DNA from: Oceanobacillus alkalisoli
GTDB taxonomy: Bacteria > Bacillota > Bacilli > Bacillales > Amphibacillaceae
NCBI RefSeq assembly: GCF_021556485.1
Contig: NZ_JAKGBW010000022.1
Location: 1 to 61,721 of the forward strand
Direction of reading: 5' to 3'
DNA length: 61,721 bases
This document shows, piece after piece, positions 26,640-35,197 of this stretch; position 1 is the first letter of the stretch, and the number at the start of each line of letters is the position of its first letter. The position numbers were made by a program, and so were the translations under genes. The notes beneath the pieces were generated by a model. That model was not told where the DNA came from. It made no database searches and worked only from the letters and a program-made list of their open reading frames with translations.

Positions 26640-26775
26640 CCATGAAACTCCACTTCAAAACTGTAGGGTCTTCGAGAATGTTTAGGTGGGAAGAAACGTG
26701 AGCTAACACCCGGATTTGTTCAGCTAACAATCAGTGGGGAATGAAGAAAAAAACCCACGGATTGAAGTTTCACTT
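26640..26775 (-). repeat. Intergenic repeat, type B copy 3 (inverted)
   Basis: On the minus strand it reads AAAGTGAAACTTCAATCCGTGGG, T-run, CCCCACTGATTGTTAGCTGAA, AAATCCGGGTGTTAGC and CCCACCTAAAC. It matches copies 1 and 2 block for block. It lies between the 26-codon gene and the zinc-ribbon gene. Confidence 0.6.
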
Positions 26776-26880
26776 TATATTAAAGCTATGTATCTTATCA
26801 TCCTCCTTATCATATCAACTTTTTTCTTTTTAATAAAGCATTTATGATAAAATAATATAGATTATTGGAGGTGACACGTG

Positions 26881-28032
26881 ATGTATTATTGCCCAAATTG
26901 CGGAACAAAAGTAAAAGAAGAGGAACACTTTTGTTTAAAATGTGGAAAATCTCTACCTGATATCGATTCAAGACTAGAGCCTGCAAGATTCCAGAAATGG
27001 TGGATTCTCCCAATTGCTACACTAATTATTGTGATTAGCAGTGTATTTTTATTCTCCACTTACTTAAATCATCAATCAACAAAAGCGGTCGAATTATATA
27101 CAGAAGCGGAAAATTCGCTGCTTGATGAAGATTACGAACAAGCAAGTCAATTGCTGCAAAGCTCTCTTGATTACCGGAAGGATTTCAGTCAAGCGCAAGT
27201 AGCATTGCAATACACGAATGAAGCGCTGCAAATAGATGAACGACTGAAAAAGACAGATCAGCTCCTCCAAGATAGGAGTTACAACGAGGCATTGGACATT
27301 CTCCATGTAACTGAGGATAAATTAAAAACGTATCAAGGGCCTGTTGTCAGTAAACTCGTCGAAAAAATTAATCAAACGCACGCTTCCGTTCTTTTGGAAC
27401 AGTTAAAAACAAAACTTGAAGACAGTCCTAGTATAGATGAAATTCGTATGCTTATTTGGGAGGCGGAAGAAATAAATCATTCTGAAGCAAACGACATTGT
27501 CACACAGTTACGGAATGAACTTGTGGAATATACCTTCTCAACAGCAAGTGAAGCTTTGAATAACAAACAATTCAATGATGCTCAGTTAATTACAGAGGAC
27601 GGATTAAAATATGCACCAGATGCTGAGAAACTGCAAAGCTTACTTGCAAATATCAATAAAGAAAAAAGTTCTTTCGAAGCTGCAGCACAAGAACGGCTGG
27701 AGCAAGCAATGGATACTGCCTATCAAGAACATCAAATGAATGAGAATGATGCGATTGAACTTAATTTTATCGATGTAGAGAATGATGAAGATGGCAGAAT
27801 TGTAGTTAAAGGAGCGGTCAAGAGTAATGCAACTGTTCCGATTAATTCCATTCTTGTTAAATATACAGTCTCACGGAATGATGAGGAAATCTTGACAAAT
27901 GAAATATTTGTCTATCCGGATACGCTTTATCCAACCGAACAGGGGAAATTCGAATTTACGCATTTTGATTTAAAAGACAAATCGAGTAATCTGGAAGCTG
28001 CAGTTAAAAAAATAACATGGTATACCGATTAA
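26881..28032 (+). CDS. Zinc-ribbon membrane protein with helical repeat region
   Basis: The 383 residues start with a cytoplasmic double zinc ribbon (CPNC...CLKC, Cys near residues 4, 7, 18 and 21). A membrane helix (about 43-63) follows, then an external alpha-helical region with TPR-like spacing (YTEAENSLLDEDYEQASQLL, LNNKQFNDAQLITEDGLKYAP). It ends with a C-terminal beta-rich domain of about 90 residues (EDGRIVVKGAVKSNATVPINSILVKY) resembling FxLYD-type modules. The ATG at 26881 follows GGAGGTG. The protease gene starts 38 bp downstream, so the two probably form one operon. A role as sensor or scaffold for the protease is inference. Confidence 0.78.
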   Translation: MYYCPNCGTKVKEEEHFCLKCGKSLPDIDSRLEPARFQKWWILPIATLIIVISSVFLFSTYLNHQSTKAVELYTEAENSLLDEDYEQASQLLQSSLDYRKDFSQAQVALQYTNEALQIDERLKKTDQLLQDRSYNEALDILHVTEDKLKTYQGPVVSKLVEKINQTHASVLLEQLKTKLEDSPSIDEIRMLIWEAEEINHSEANDIVTQLRNELVEYTFSTASEALNNKQFNDAQLITEDGLKYAPDAEKLQSLLANINKEKSSFEAAAQERLEQAMDTAYQEHQMNENDAIELNFIDVENDEDGRIVVKGAVKSNATVPINSILVKYTVSRNDEEILTNEIFVYPDTLYPTEQGKFEFTHFDLKDKSSNLEAAVKKITWYTD

Positions 28033-28069
28033 TGAATTTCTGGTTTATAATCATCCGAGGTGAGACTTC

Positions 28070-29212
28070 ATGAAACAAAAAAGATATCCCGCTATTTTTA
28101 TAAGTATTGTTTTTCTGCTTATCGGCATTTTTATTACATTCAAGCTGTATTCTGACTGGAAAGATACAGAACTTGCTATCAATCAACCATTTGTAAATCA
28201 CATTGCTGAAAAAAGTGAAAATCTTGACTTGAAAACAATTATCCACGAAGCTGAAAAAAGCGTGATTCAAATCGAAGGACATAATGAATATAGTACGATT
28301 ACCGGTTCCGGATTTTTATATAATAGTAAAGGCGACATTATTACGAATGCCCACGTCATCCAAGACGCAGACGCGATTTATGTCCGAACATCAAATGCAA
28401 GATTCTATCCTGCTGCTGTCATTGGAATAAGTGAAGATACTGATATTGCAGTCATCCGTGTGCCGCAATTAGCCAATCGTGACCCTCTCCCTCTTTCTGA
28501 TGAACTAGCAGAGATTGGAGATGAAATCATCGCACTCGGTAGCCCGCACGGCTTTCAAAACACTGTTACATTAGGGATTATTTCTGGGACAGAAAGAGAC
28601 TTAGATGTTGATGGTTATCATTATGCCAATGCCTACCAGATTTCCGCATCGATCACTCATGGTAATAGCGGCGGCCCTCTCATTAAAAGGGAAACGGGTG
28701 AGATTATTGGCATCAACTCCGTTGGGATGGATGATGGAATGTTCGGATTCAGTATCCCAATAAATGAAGTGATTGACATCGCTAAGAAATGGTCTAATGA
28801 AGCTGTGAATGAAGATTTGAAATTTGCTAGTATCACAGACATCATGAGTAACATAAATATGGAACAAGGGCTGCAGGATGCGAATTACTTAACCGAATAT
28901 TTTTGGGATAGTATTGGCATCCGTGATTATATTAGTGCTTACTCACTCTTAGGCAGCACCCTGCAACAGAGCACTTCCTATGCAGATTTCAGAAACCAAT
29001 ATATCCATATCATTGACTTAAGAATAACAGATTCAGAAAGTGAAGTATTAGACCATAATCAAATTGAAACAACGGTTGAAGTTGACGTTATGGAAAGGGA
29101 CAGCAATCAAGATGACGAAAAAGAAAAAACGACTTCCCAACAATTTGAATTTATCTTTGCATATGAAAATGATCAATTAAAAATTGTAAAAATCACCGAT
29201 ACAACGGATTAG
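28070..29212 (+). CDS. Membrane-anchored trypsin-like serine protease without PDZ domain
   Basis: The 380 residues comprise an N-terminal membrane helix (about 8-26) and an external HtrA/trypsin-type domain with catalytic His95 (NAHV), Asp125 (DTDIAV) and Ser200 (GNSGGPL). The C-terminal domain of about 110 residues looks NTF2-like (FWDSIGIRDYISAYSLL ... FEFIFAYENDQLKIVKI) and takes the place of the PDZ domains of HtrA. It likely cleaves cell-surface or misfolded proteins. It follows the zinc-ribbon membrane protein gene in a probable operon. Confidence 0.85.
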   Translation: MKQKRYPAIFISIVFLLIGIFITFKLYSDWKDTELAINQPFVNHIAEKSENLDLKTIIHEAEKSVIQIEGHNEYSTITGSGFLYNSKGDIITNAHVIQDADAIYVRTSNARFYPAAVIGISEDTDIAVIRVPQLANRDPLPLSDELAEIGDEIIALGSPHGFQNTVTLGIISGTERDLDVDGYHYANAYQISASITHGNSGGPLIKRETGEIIGINSVGMDDGMFGFSIPINEVIDIAKKWSNEAVNEDLKFASITDIMSNINMEQGLQDANYLTEYFWDSIGIRDYISAYSLLGSTLQQSTSYADFRNQYIHIIDLRITDSESEVLDHNQIETTVEVDVMERDSNQDDEKEKTTSQQFEFIFAYENDQLKIVKITDTTD

Positions 29213-29259
29213 AGGTTTTTTGTGAATTGCTCCTTGTCCTTTTCTGTGCTAACGTCTAT

Positions 29260-29286
29260 ACGTTTTTTGGTTTCCTGCATATAGTA
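29260..29286 (+). promoter_or_regulatory. Candidate sigma-K-type promoter before the YjcZ gene
   Basis: AC at 29260-29261 is followed after 16 bp by CATATAGTA (29278-29286), which fits CATAnnnTA. The spacing fits the mother-cell sigma factor consensus and the spore-associated nature of the product. Confidence 0.45.
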
Positions 29287-29313
29287 ACACTGTAGATGTG
29301 GGAGGTGAAAGTT

Positions 29314-29457
29314 ATGGGCTACGGATTCGGTGGCGGTGGCTACGGTTGTGGCGGCTACGGCGGCGGAGGCTATGGCGGTGGCTATGGCGGCAACTTCGCT
29401 TTAATCGTGGTACTTTTTATTTTGCTAATTATCGTCGGAGCAGCATTTTACTTCTAA
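29314..29457 (+). CDS. YjcZ family small glycine-rich sporulation protein
   Basis: This 47-residue protein has a Gly/Tyr-rich N-terminus ([18 protein letters not shown]) and a single hydrophobic C-terminal helix ([20 protein letters not shown]), the layout of the YjcZ/YhjB-like sporulation family found in spore formers. The ribosome binding site is GGGAGGTGAAAG. The coding sequence is markedly GC-rich over the glycine repeats. It is probably a spore-coat or forespore-membrane protein. Confidence 0.88.
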   Translation: MGYGFGGGGYGCGGYGGGGYGGGYGGNFALIVVLFILLIIVGAAFYF

Positions 29458-29466
29458 AACACGAAT

Positions 29467-29510
29467 AATAGCTTGTGCATTCCCCACCCAATGCACAAGC
29501 TATTTTTGTT
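29467..29510 (+). terminator. Terminator of the YjcZ-type gene
   Basis: A perfect 15-bp stem (AATAGCTTGTGCATT at 29467-29481 with its complement at 29490-29504) is followed by TTTGTTTTT. Confidence 0.9.
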
Positions 29511-29537
29511 TTTCTAATAATACTTAGGAAATAACTT

Positions 29538-29637
29538 AGTAGCAGTCCAGACACCTCGAGACTCCCGCGGAAGGCCGGCTAAGAACGGTCACGTCCTGTG
29601 ACCAATACCCTCACTGAATGAAGTTTCACTTTATGAA
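29538..29637. repeat. Fused fragments of type A and type B repeats
   Basis: The left half of a type A repeat (GTAGCAGTCCAGACACCTCGAGACTCC, 29539-29565) runs via a short hairpin (GGTCACG with CGTGACC-like arm) into CCCTCACTGAATGAAGTTTCACTTTAT (29608-29634), the inverted end of type B. It lies directly after the ktrD stop codon. Confidence 0.6.
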
Positions 29638-29641
29638 TCGA

Positions 29642-31006
29642 TTAACCGATGATCATTCTTTCCTTAGGATAGCGGACATTACTCGGGTTGACACGCGGAC
29701 GAAAGATGAGTAAGAACGTGATAATACCGACTCTTCCGATAAACATAAGAAGCATGAGCAAGATTTTACTGAGAATACTCAAATCCGCCGTAATGCCCAT
29801 TGAAAGTCCAACCGTACCAAATGCCGAGGTGACTTCAAATAAAATCTGTGTCAACGAAAAATCCTCGACAACCGAAACGAGCAAGACCGAAGCAAACATG
29901 ATGAAAAGTGCAACTAGGGTAATTGTTACAGCTTTCCTCAAATCTTCTTCGTGAATTTCTCTGTTAAAAATCCGTACCTGCTTCTTCCCGCTAATATACG
30001 TTAAGATAAATAACATCACAAGTGCAAAAGTTGTCGTTCGAATCCCTCCGCCCGCACTACTCGGTGAGGCACCTACAAACATAAGAAATGACATAAAGAG
30101 CTGATTCGCGTCTGTTAGCTTGCTTACGTCTAGTGTCGCAAGTCCGCCACTTCTCGTTGTTACAGATTGGAAAACTGCATAGAAGAATGACTCATGCCAG
30201 ACAACTCCTTTGAAAAATCCATTAATGTCCAACAGATATATTCCAATCGCTCCTATAAGAATCAATGCAAAGAAAGTCGCAACGGTCACTTTAAAAAATA
30301 AAGTAAAGCGATACGTCCTGTTTTTCTTCCTTTTTCCTAGCAAAAACTCTTTACATTCAATTAAAACAGGGAAACCAACCGCTCCAAAAATGATTAAAAA
30401 CATAACTGCCCCTTGAATAAAATAATCACCACGAAACGGAATCATTGATAAACCTGTCAAATCAAAGCCTGCATTCGATATAGCCGTAATCGTTGTAAAA
30501 TAACCATGAAAGAAGGCCTCTGCTACAGAATCATAATACGTTAAATAGTAAAAACCTAAAATAATGACAAAAAGCAGTTCAACAAACAAGATTAGAATAA
30601 TAATTTGCTTAATTAAACGAACCATTCCTTTAAAACTTGTCTGATTCTGATCCGTCATAATTAATCTTCTTTCAATCAAGCCAATTTTTTTTCCGATTAT
30701 CAGCCAGATCAACGTACTGATCGCCATTACACCGACTGCTCCGAGGTGTAAAATTATTGTCAGGAGAATAACTCCTGTTGTGCTGAATGTATCAACAATT
30801 GAAATTGTGCTTAACCCCGTAACACTTAACGCACTAACGGCTGTAAATAAAAGATCAATAAATGAAATGGATGCATTTTCTTTATATGCCACTGGCAAGG
30901 CTAGAAGCACAGTCGAGAAAATGACTGCAACAATATAAAAAAGCAGTAGCAATTGTACTGGTGTTAATCGATTCAACCATATTAATTTACCATCACGTAT
31001 ATTCAT
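29642..31006 (-). CDS. ktrD: Potassium uptake channel subunit KtrD
   Basis: This 454-residue Trk/Ktr/HKT family channel protein has four M1-P-M2 repeats. Filter loops with a conserved glycine are visible, e.g. SVTGLST near residue 61, SNAGFDLTGLS near 175, TTRSGGLATLD near 285 and SAFGTVGLSMG near 400. It conducts K+ when assembled with an RCK ring; the matching KtrC is encoded 14 kb away at 15540-16208, as in B. subtilis where ktrC and ktrD are also unlinked. The start is an ATG; the downstream gene order is unremarkable. Confidence 0.93.
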   Translation of the reverse strand: MNIRDGKLIWLNRLTPVQLLLLFYIVAVIFSTVLLALPVAYKENASISFIDLLFTAVSALSVTGLSTISIVDTFSTTGVILLTIILHLGAVGVMAISTLIWLIIGKKIGLIERRLIMTDQNQTSFKGMVRLIKQIIILILFVELLFVIILGFYYLTYYDSVAEAFFHGYFTTITAISNAGFDLTGLSMIPFRGDYFIQGAVMFLIIFGAVGFPVLIECKEFLLGKRKKNRTYRFTLFFKVTVATFFALILIGAIGIYLLDINGFFKGVVWHESFFYAVFQSVTTRSGGLATLDVSKLTDANQLFMSFLMFVGASPSSAGGGIRTTTFALVMLFILTYISGKKQVRIFNREIHEEDLRKAVTITLVALFIMFASVLLVSVVEDFSLTQILFEVTSAFGTVGLSMGITADLSILSKILLMLLMFIGRVGIITFLLIFRPRVNPSNVRYPKERMIIG

Positions 31007-31034
31007 TGCTGGGATACTCCTATGACTTCAATTT

Positions 31035-31445
31035 TTAAAGATTTTCTTTAAACTTATTCAGCAAATCCTCTCCTCTATTTCCTTCTGTCACTAATTTCTC
31101 TAAAACCTTCTCTATTTTTTCTGTTTTTTGATCCACCATGGTGCCGAGTAATAATACATTTATATTATCACCAATTGGATTGATATCGATAATCGATGTA
31201 ATACAAGTTGCCAATTCATTCGACTCTGTTGTAATTTTGACATGAATAATTAATTCCGAATTATTTTCCTTTAATGCTGTGAAGTAATCAAGCAGTTCAG
31301 GATTCGTATATGCTTCAATCAACCAACGATTTTCTACATCTTCCCGATTGATAATCAATCCATCAAATAATGGGATATGTACTGTTTTATAAGCGTCTGT
31401 ATCGAATTCTACAATCTGCAATTGTTTTAATTTAAAAGTTTTCAC
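31035..31445 (-). CDS. YwpF-like protein
   Basis: This 136-residue soluble protein has no signal peptide. The N-terminal MKTFKLKQLQIVEFDT and the IPLFDGLIINREDVENRWLIEAY block resemble the YwpF family of Bacillus, whose function is unknown. The start is GTG with AAGGGGGC upstream. It ends 29 bp before ktrD on the same strand, so cotranscription is possible. Confidence 0.65.
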   Translation of the reverse strand: MKTFKLKQLQIVEFDTDAYKTVHIPLFDGLIINREDVENRWLIEAYTNPELLDYFTALKENNSELIIHVKITTESNELATCITSIIDINPIGDNINVLLLGTMVDQKTEKIEKVLEKLVTEGNRGEDLLNKFKENL

Positions 31446-31597
31446 CCTAATGCCCCCTTGATTTCATTATATTGAAGTGTATCAAAAATGCTAGCAGATG
31501 GGAATAAAACTTAACAAACAATTCAAGTGCAAAGCAACTGCATGTTTACGAAAAGTAGTGTACAATTGGATTGTAAAAATACAACTAGGGAGCGGTT

Positions 31598-32338
31598 ATG
31601 ATGCGAATGGTTCTCTCTGTCGTCTTCATTGTAATTTTTTTATCAGCTTGTTCGGAAAACGATACGCTCTCTCCTATTCATAAAGCTGACCTGGATCTGG
31701 AACCGCTGGAAACCTCCGCTGCAAAAAAATCGGAATCATTAGACCAGGATCCTGAAGATATAGAAGAATATGTGGAATTTACAATTGATGAGGAAATCAT
31801 TTCTCTTTCCATCCGTGATATTCCTATCCTTCATCAATTTCTTCAGGTCCAGAAAAAACCACAGCAAGCTATCTCGGACATGGAGCTGAAGAAGTACGTT
31901 TTAGGAATGGAAGAATTCTTTATTTTGTGCTTTTCTTGTTACGATAAGCAATGTTCCTATCTTCTCTTACATCCTGACCAAAATAAGTCCGCATTTTTAG
32001 TTGCAGATATGGCTTCCTATGTAAACCATACATTCTCCCCTGACGCAACAAAGGTCGCTTTTCATTTTAACCGGCCTGGAGAAGCACATTTGGTTCCAAG
32101 TCATGTTATTGTGTTTGATCTTAAGGAATGGACAGCTGTTACCATGAGAAATGAAGGGGATGAAGCTTTCGGACTCGGCTTTACATGGCCGATTTTTTCT
32201 ATTGAATGGTCGGATGATTCATCACTGGCAATTGATTTTCCCGACCTGAACGAACCGACTGAAGAAGCGTTGGATGCTTGGACCACGCTTGAGGAACCAC
32301 CATTTATTACCGAAACGTACCATTTAAATCTACAATAA
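31598..32338 (+). CDS. Hypothetical lipoprotein with TolB-like segment
   Basis: This 246-residue protein has a short signal peptide and lipobox LSAC (Cys18), then an acidic linker. The C-terminal half contains FSPDATKVAFHFNRPGEAHLVPSHVIVFDL, which resembles a beta-propeller blade of the TolB/WD40-like kind, but only about one or two blades would fit. No family is assigned. The ribosome binding site is AGGGAG. The gene is followed by nfrA 24 bp later and may share its transcript. Confidence 0.7.
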   Translation: MMRMVLSVVFIVIFLSACSENDTLSPIHKADLDLEPLETSAAKKSESLDQDPEDIEEYVEFTIDEEIISLSIRDIPILHQFLQVQKKPQQAISDMELKKYVLGMEEFFILCFSCYDKQCSYLLLHPDQNKSAFLVADMASYVNHTFSPDATKVAFHFNRPGEAHLVPSHVIVFDLKEWTAVTMRNEGDEAFGLGFTWPIFSIEWSDDSSLAIDFPDLNEPTEEALDAWTTLEEPPFITETYHLNLQ

Positions 32339-32362
32339 TTTTAAGATAAAGGAGATCATCTA

Positions 32363-33103
32363 ATGAACGAAACAATTAAACTACTCCATAACCATCGTTC
32401 TATTCGAAAATTCACCCCCGAAAAGTTGACGAAAGAGGAAGTAAGAACAATCGTAGAAGCTGGTCAACGAGCCTCCACGTCGAGTAATGTCATGGCGTAC
32501 TCCATCATCGGGATAACGGATGAAAATATAAAAAAAGAGCTTAGAAAAGTATCCGGCCAACCCTACGTAGAAAATAATGGCTACCTATTTGTTATTTGTG
32601 CTGATCTTAGCCGGATTGCTAACTTGGATTCTGATGCAGTTCATGAAAATGTTAAACAGAATTTGGAAAGCACTGAGCAATTCATCGTTGCCACGGTAGA
32701 TGGTGCATTAGTGACACAAAACATGGTTATCGCGGCGGAAGCCTTAGGGTTTGGCGCATGTTACCTTGGGAGCTTGCGAAATGATATTAACCGGGTAGAC
32801 GAACTCTTAAAGCTTCCGGAATATGTTATCCCATTGTTCGGTCTTGCGGTTGGTCACCCAGATCATGAGCCAAACCTTAAGCCGCGTCTGCCATTTGAAG
32901 CTGTCTTCCATGAGAATACATACCAGCAAGCAACACATAAACATGTAGAGAGTTATGATAGAACGATTTCAGATTATTACCAAGCTCGCGATTCCAATTT
33001 GAAAGATGATAACTGGTCAAAGCAAATGCTCCGGAAATATAAAATTCCAACCCGTATAGACGTAGCAGCATACGTACAAAGTAAAAATATAAATAAACAG
33101 TAA
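32363..33103 (+). CDS. nfrA: NADPH-dependent FMN oxidoreductase/nitroreductase (NfrA-like)
   Basis: This 246-residue flavoprotein belongs to the NfrA/FRP subgroup of the nitroreductase superfamily. Visible are the FMN-contact HRSIRKFTPEKLT at residues 11-23, AGQRASTSSNVMAYSIIG near 32, the GALVTQNMVIAAEALGFGACYLG block near 114-135, and the C-terminal extension typical of this subgroup. It reduces flavins, nitro compounds or disulfides and is often stress-induced. The ribosome binding site AAGGAG precedes the ATG. Confidence 0.92.
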   Translation: MNETIKLLHNHRSIRKFTPEKLTKEEVRTIVEAGQRASTSSNVMAYSIIGITDENIKKELRKVSGQPYVENNGYLFVICADLSRIANLDSDAVHENVKQNLESTEQFIVATVDGALVTQNMVIAAEALGFGACYLGSLRNDINRVDELLKLPEYVIPLFGLAVGHPDHEPNLKPRLPFEAVFHENTYQQATHKHVESYDRTISDYYQARDSNLKDDNWSKQMLRKYKIPTRIDVAAYVQSKNINKQ

Positions 33104-33132
33104 ACATCAGGTTACCTCCTGATGTTTTTTCT
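33102..33132 (+). terminator. Terminator of nfrA
   Basis: A perfect 10-bp stem (AAACATCAGG at 33102-33111, CCTGATGTTT at 33118-33127) is followed by T residues; the left arm overlaps the stop codon. Confidence 0.85.
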
Positions 33133-33164
33133 TCTTCTCTAACTCGATAGGAAGTAAATTCCAA

Positions 33165-33193
33165 GTATATTTCCTCCTGTTTTCCCAATGCTA
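33165..33193 (+). promoter_or_regulatory. Candidate sigma-G-type promoter of the spoVA cassette
   Basis: GTATA (33165-33169) and AATGCTA (33187-33193) are spaced by 17 bp. This is close to the forespore sigma-G consensus (GnATR, about 18 bp, CAnnnTA), with one mismatch in the -10 element. Confidence 0.4.
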
Positions 33194-33247
33194 TAAACTG
33201 TAATTTCAAGAATATAAGCCCTTGCAGAAAGGTGTGAAACGAATACA

Positions 33248-33700
33248 ATGGGACGTTATGTAATTGTAATTTCCTTTCTTCTCTTACTTGTGCTGAATGC
33301 TTGTGCAACGAACAATACCGGCCAATCAGCAAATGAAACAAATCCATCCATCCTGCGCACATCTACCAACTGCAATCAAGAACCAAGTGAGCATGCAAAA
33401 GAACTTATTGAACAGGAACATGAACTCAATGAAGTTATTGCAATCAATAATGACGACGTAATCGTCATTGCAATTGATCCGAAACAGCATGACCGTCTGC
33501 AATTGAAGAAATTAGAAAAGAACTTAAAAGACAGTGTCGAATCCTCCTTCCATAAGCACAAAATTGAACTATCGACGGATCAGAAAATAGTTCTCGAATT
33601 AAGAAAGCTTGAAGAACGAATAACGAATGGTACTTTGTCCAGAGCTGACTTAAAGAAAGAGCTTGAAAGAATCCGGAAGTTATCCAAAGAACAGACATAA
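33248..33700 (+). CDS. YhcN/YlaJ family sporulation lipoprotein
   Basis: This 150-residue lipoprotein has a signal peptide and lipobox LNAC (Cys19). The domain then shows the YhcN/YlaJ pattern of a charged helix (AKELIEQEHELNEVIAINNDDVIVIAI) and a second lysine-rich helix of the type found in spore lipoproteins. It is the first gene of a tight cluster with spoVAC, spoVAD and spoVAE (19 bp gap), so a role in the spore inner membrane and germination is likely. The ribosome binding site is AAAGGTGTG. Confidence 0.85.
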   Translation: MGRYVIVISFLLLLVLNACATNNTGQSANETNPSILRTSTNCNQEPSEHAKELIEQEHELNEVIAINNDDVIVIAIDPKQHDRLQLKKLEKNLKDSVESSFHKHKIELSTDQKIVLELRKLEERITNGTLSRADLKKELERIRKLSKEQT

Positions 33701-33719
33701 GAAATGAGGTTTTTTTCCG

Positions 33720-34184
33720 ATGGCAGATCAAAAGAATAAAGCAAAACAGTATCAATCCTTTGAAGATAAACGGGAAACGAAGCGGCCAATCTTACTTAAT
33801 TGTGTAAAAGCTTTTCTTGTTGGAGGTTTTATCTGTTTAATTGGACAAGTGATCACCACCTTTTATATTTATTACTTCGATTTCACCGAACAAACTGCAG
33901 GGAATCCGACAACTGCAACACTTATTTTTATTACGATGATCCTGACAGGCTTTGGCCTTTATAATCGACTTGGTCAATTTGCCGGTGCTGGGTCAGCTGT
34001 TCCTGTTACCGGTTTCGGGAACGCCGTCATTTCTGCAGCAATGGAGCACCGGACAGAAGGATTCATTCTTGGAGTTGGAACAAATATGTTTAAACTTGCC
34101 GGCCCCGTGATCGTATATGGTGTATTTGCCGCATTTGTAATTGCGTTAATCAAAACGATTTTCCTGCAATTAGGAGGCTTATAA
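33720..34184 (+). CDS. spoVAC: Stage V sporulation protein AC
   Basis: This 154-residue integral membrane protein has four predicted helices and matches SpoVAC. It has the N-terminal YQSFEDKRETKRPILLNCVKAF and the conserved GAGSAVPVTGFGNAVISAAMEH near residues 90-110. SpoVAC acts as the mechanosensitive channel part of the SpoVA complex that moves Ca-dipicolinate across the spore inner membrane. It is one base from spoVAD. Confidence 0.95.
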   Translation: MADQKNKAKQYQSFEDKRETKRPILLNCVKAFLVGGFICLIGQVITTFYIYYFDFTEQTAGNPTTATLIFITMILTGFGLYNRLGQFAGAGSAVPVTGFGNAVISAAMEHRTEGFILGVGTNMFKLAGPVIVYGVFAAFVIALIKTIFLQLGGL

Positions 34185-34185
34185 A

Positions 34186-35190
34186 ATGTTACAAGGAAAG
34201 CAGACATGGGAATTTCAAAATCGTCCGGTCATTCTCTCTACCGGCATAACCGGTGGCCCTTTCGAAGCGGAAGGACCTCTGCGAAGTGATTTCGATTATT
34301 TATTCGATGATGGCTGGCTGAAGGAGAAAACCTTTGAAAAAGCTCAGCAGCGCCTGATGGAAGAGGCAGTTGAAATAGCCCTTCAGAAAAGTCCAGTTGA
34401 AAAAGAACAGGTAAACTTCTTTATAAGCGGAGATTTAATTAATCAAATTACACCTACTACCTTTAGCGCTAAGACACTTGCTATGCCTTACATTGGCTTA
34501 TTCGGCGCTTGCGCTACATCTACAGAAGGGCTCGCTTTATCTGCTGCTTTACTTGATGGCGGATTTGCCGATTTTATCGTGAGTGGCTCTGCTAGTCACC
34601 ATGCTGCAGCGGAGAAGCAATTCCGCTACCCGAATGATTATGGCGGCCAAAAACCTCCGACTGCCCAGTGGACAGTTACCGGTGCTGGCTGTGCAATTAT
34701 CGGCAAGCAGGGGCATGGTCCAGCTATAACTTCTGCAACAATTGGAAAAGTTGTAGACATGGGGATTACTGATCCTTTTAATATGGGAGGAGCGATGGCA
34801 CCTGCTGCAGTGGAGACGATTCAAACACATTTCAAGGAAAGAAATGTAGACGAAAATTATTATGACCTGATTATAACCGGAGATCTAGGAAAAATCGGGA
34901 GAAAAACTTCCTTTGATTTATTAAAACAACAAGGAATTCAGTTGGAAGATAAGCAATATGTGGATTGTGGCATGACGATTTACGGTCCAGATCAACCTGT
35001 TCAATCAGGTGCAAGCGGAACAGCATGTTCAGCGATCGTCATGTACGGGCATTTCCTGAAACGGATGATTCAAGGTGAGTTCAAACGGATGTTACTTGTA
35101 GCTACTGGTTCTTTGCATTCACCACTAAGTGTTCAACAAAAAGATTCCATCCCTGCTATTGCACATGCAGTCTCAATTGAAATGGAGTGA
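34186..35190 (+). CDS. spoVAD: Stage V sporulation protein AD
   Basis: This 334-residue thiolase-fold protein binds dipicolinic acid on the spore inner membrane. Recognisable SpoVAD segments are the N-terminal NRPVILSTGITGGPFEAEGPL, YIGLFGACATSTEGLALSAALLDGGFADFIVSGSASHHAAAEKQFRYP near residues 105-150, and GASGTACSAIVMYGHFL near 280. The thiolase-like catalytic Cys region is present, although the protein is not an enzyme. Its position within the cassette is conserved. Confidence 0.96.
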   Translation: MLQGKQTWEFQNRPVILSTGITGGPFEAEGPLRSDFDYLFDDGWLKEKTFEKAQQRLMEEAVEIALQKSPVEKEQVNFFISGDLINQITPTTFSAKTLAMPYIGLFGACATSTEGLALSAALLDGGFADFIVSGSASHHAAAEKQFRYPNDYGGQKPPTAQWTVTGAGCAIIGKQGHGPAITSATIGKVVDMGITDPFNMGGAMAPAAVETIQTHFKERNVDENYYDLIITGDLGKIGRKTSFDLLKQQGIQLEDKQYVDCGMTIYGPDQPVQSGASGTACSAIVMYGHFLKRMIQGEFKRMLLVATGSLHSPLSVQQKDSIPAIAHAVSIEME

Positions 35191-35197
35191 CTAGTTC

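Noticed and set aside
32877-33362. 161-codon minus-strand ORF over the nfrA end
   Set aside because: It overlaps nfrA, its terminator and the start of the next lipoprotein gene; no start signal or protein-like composition.
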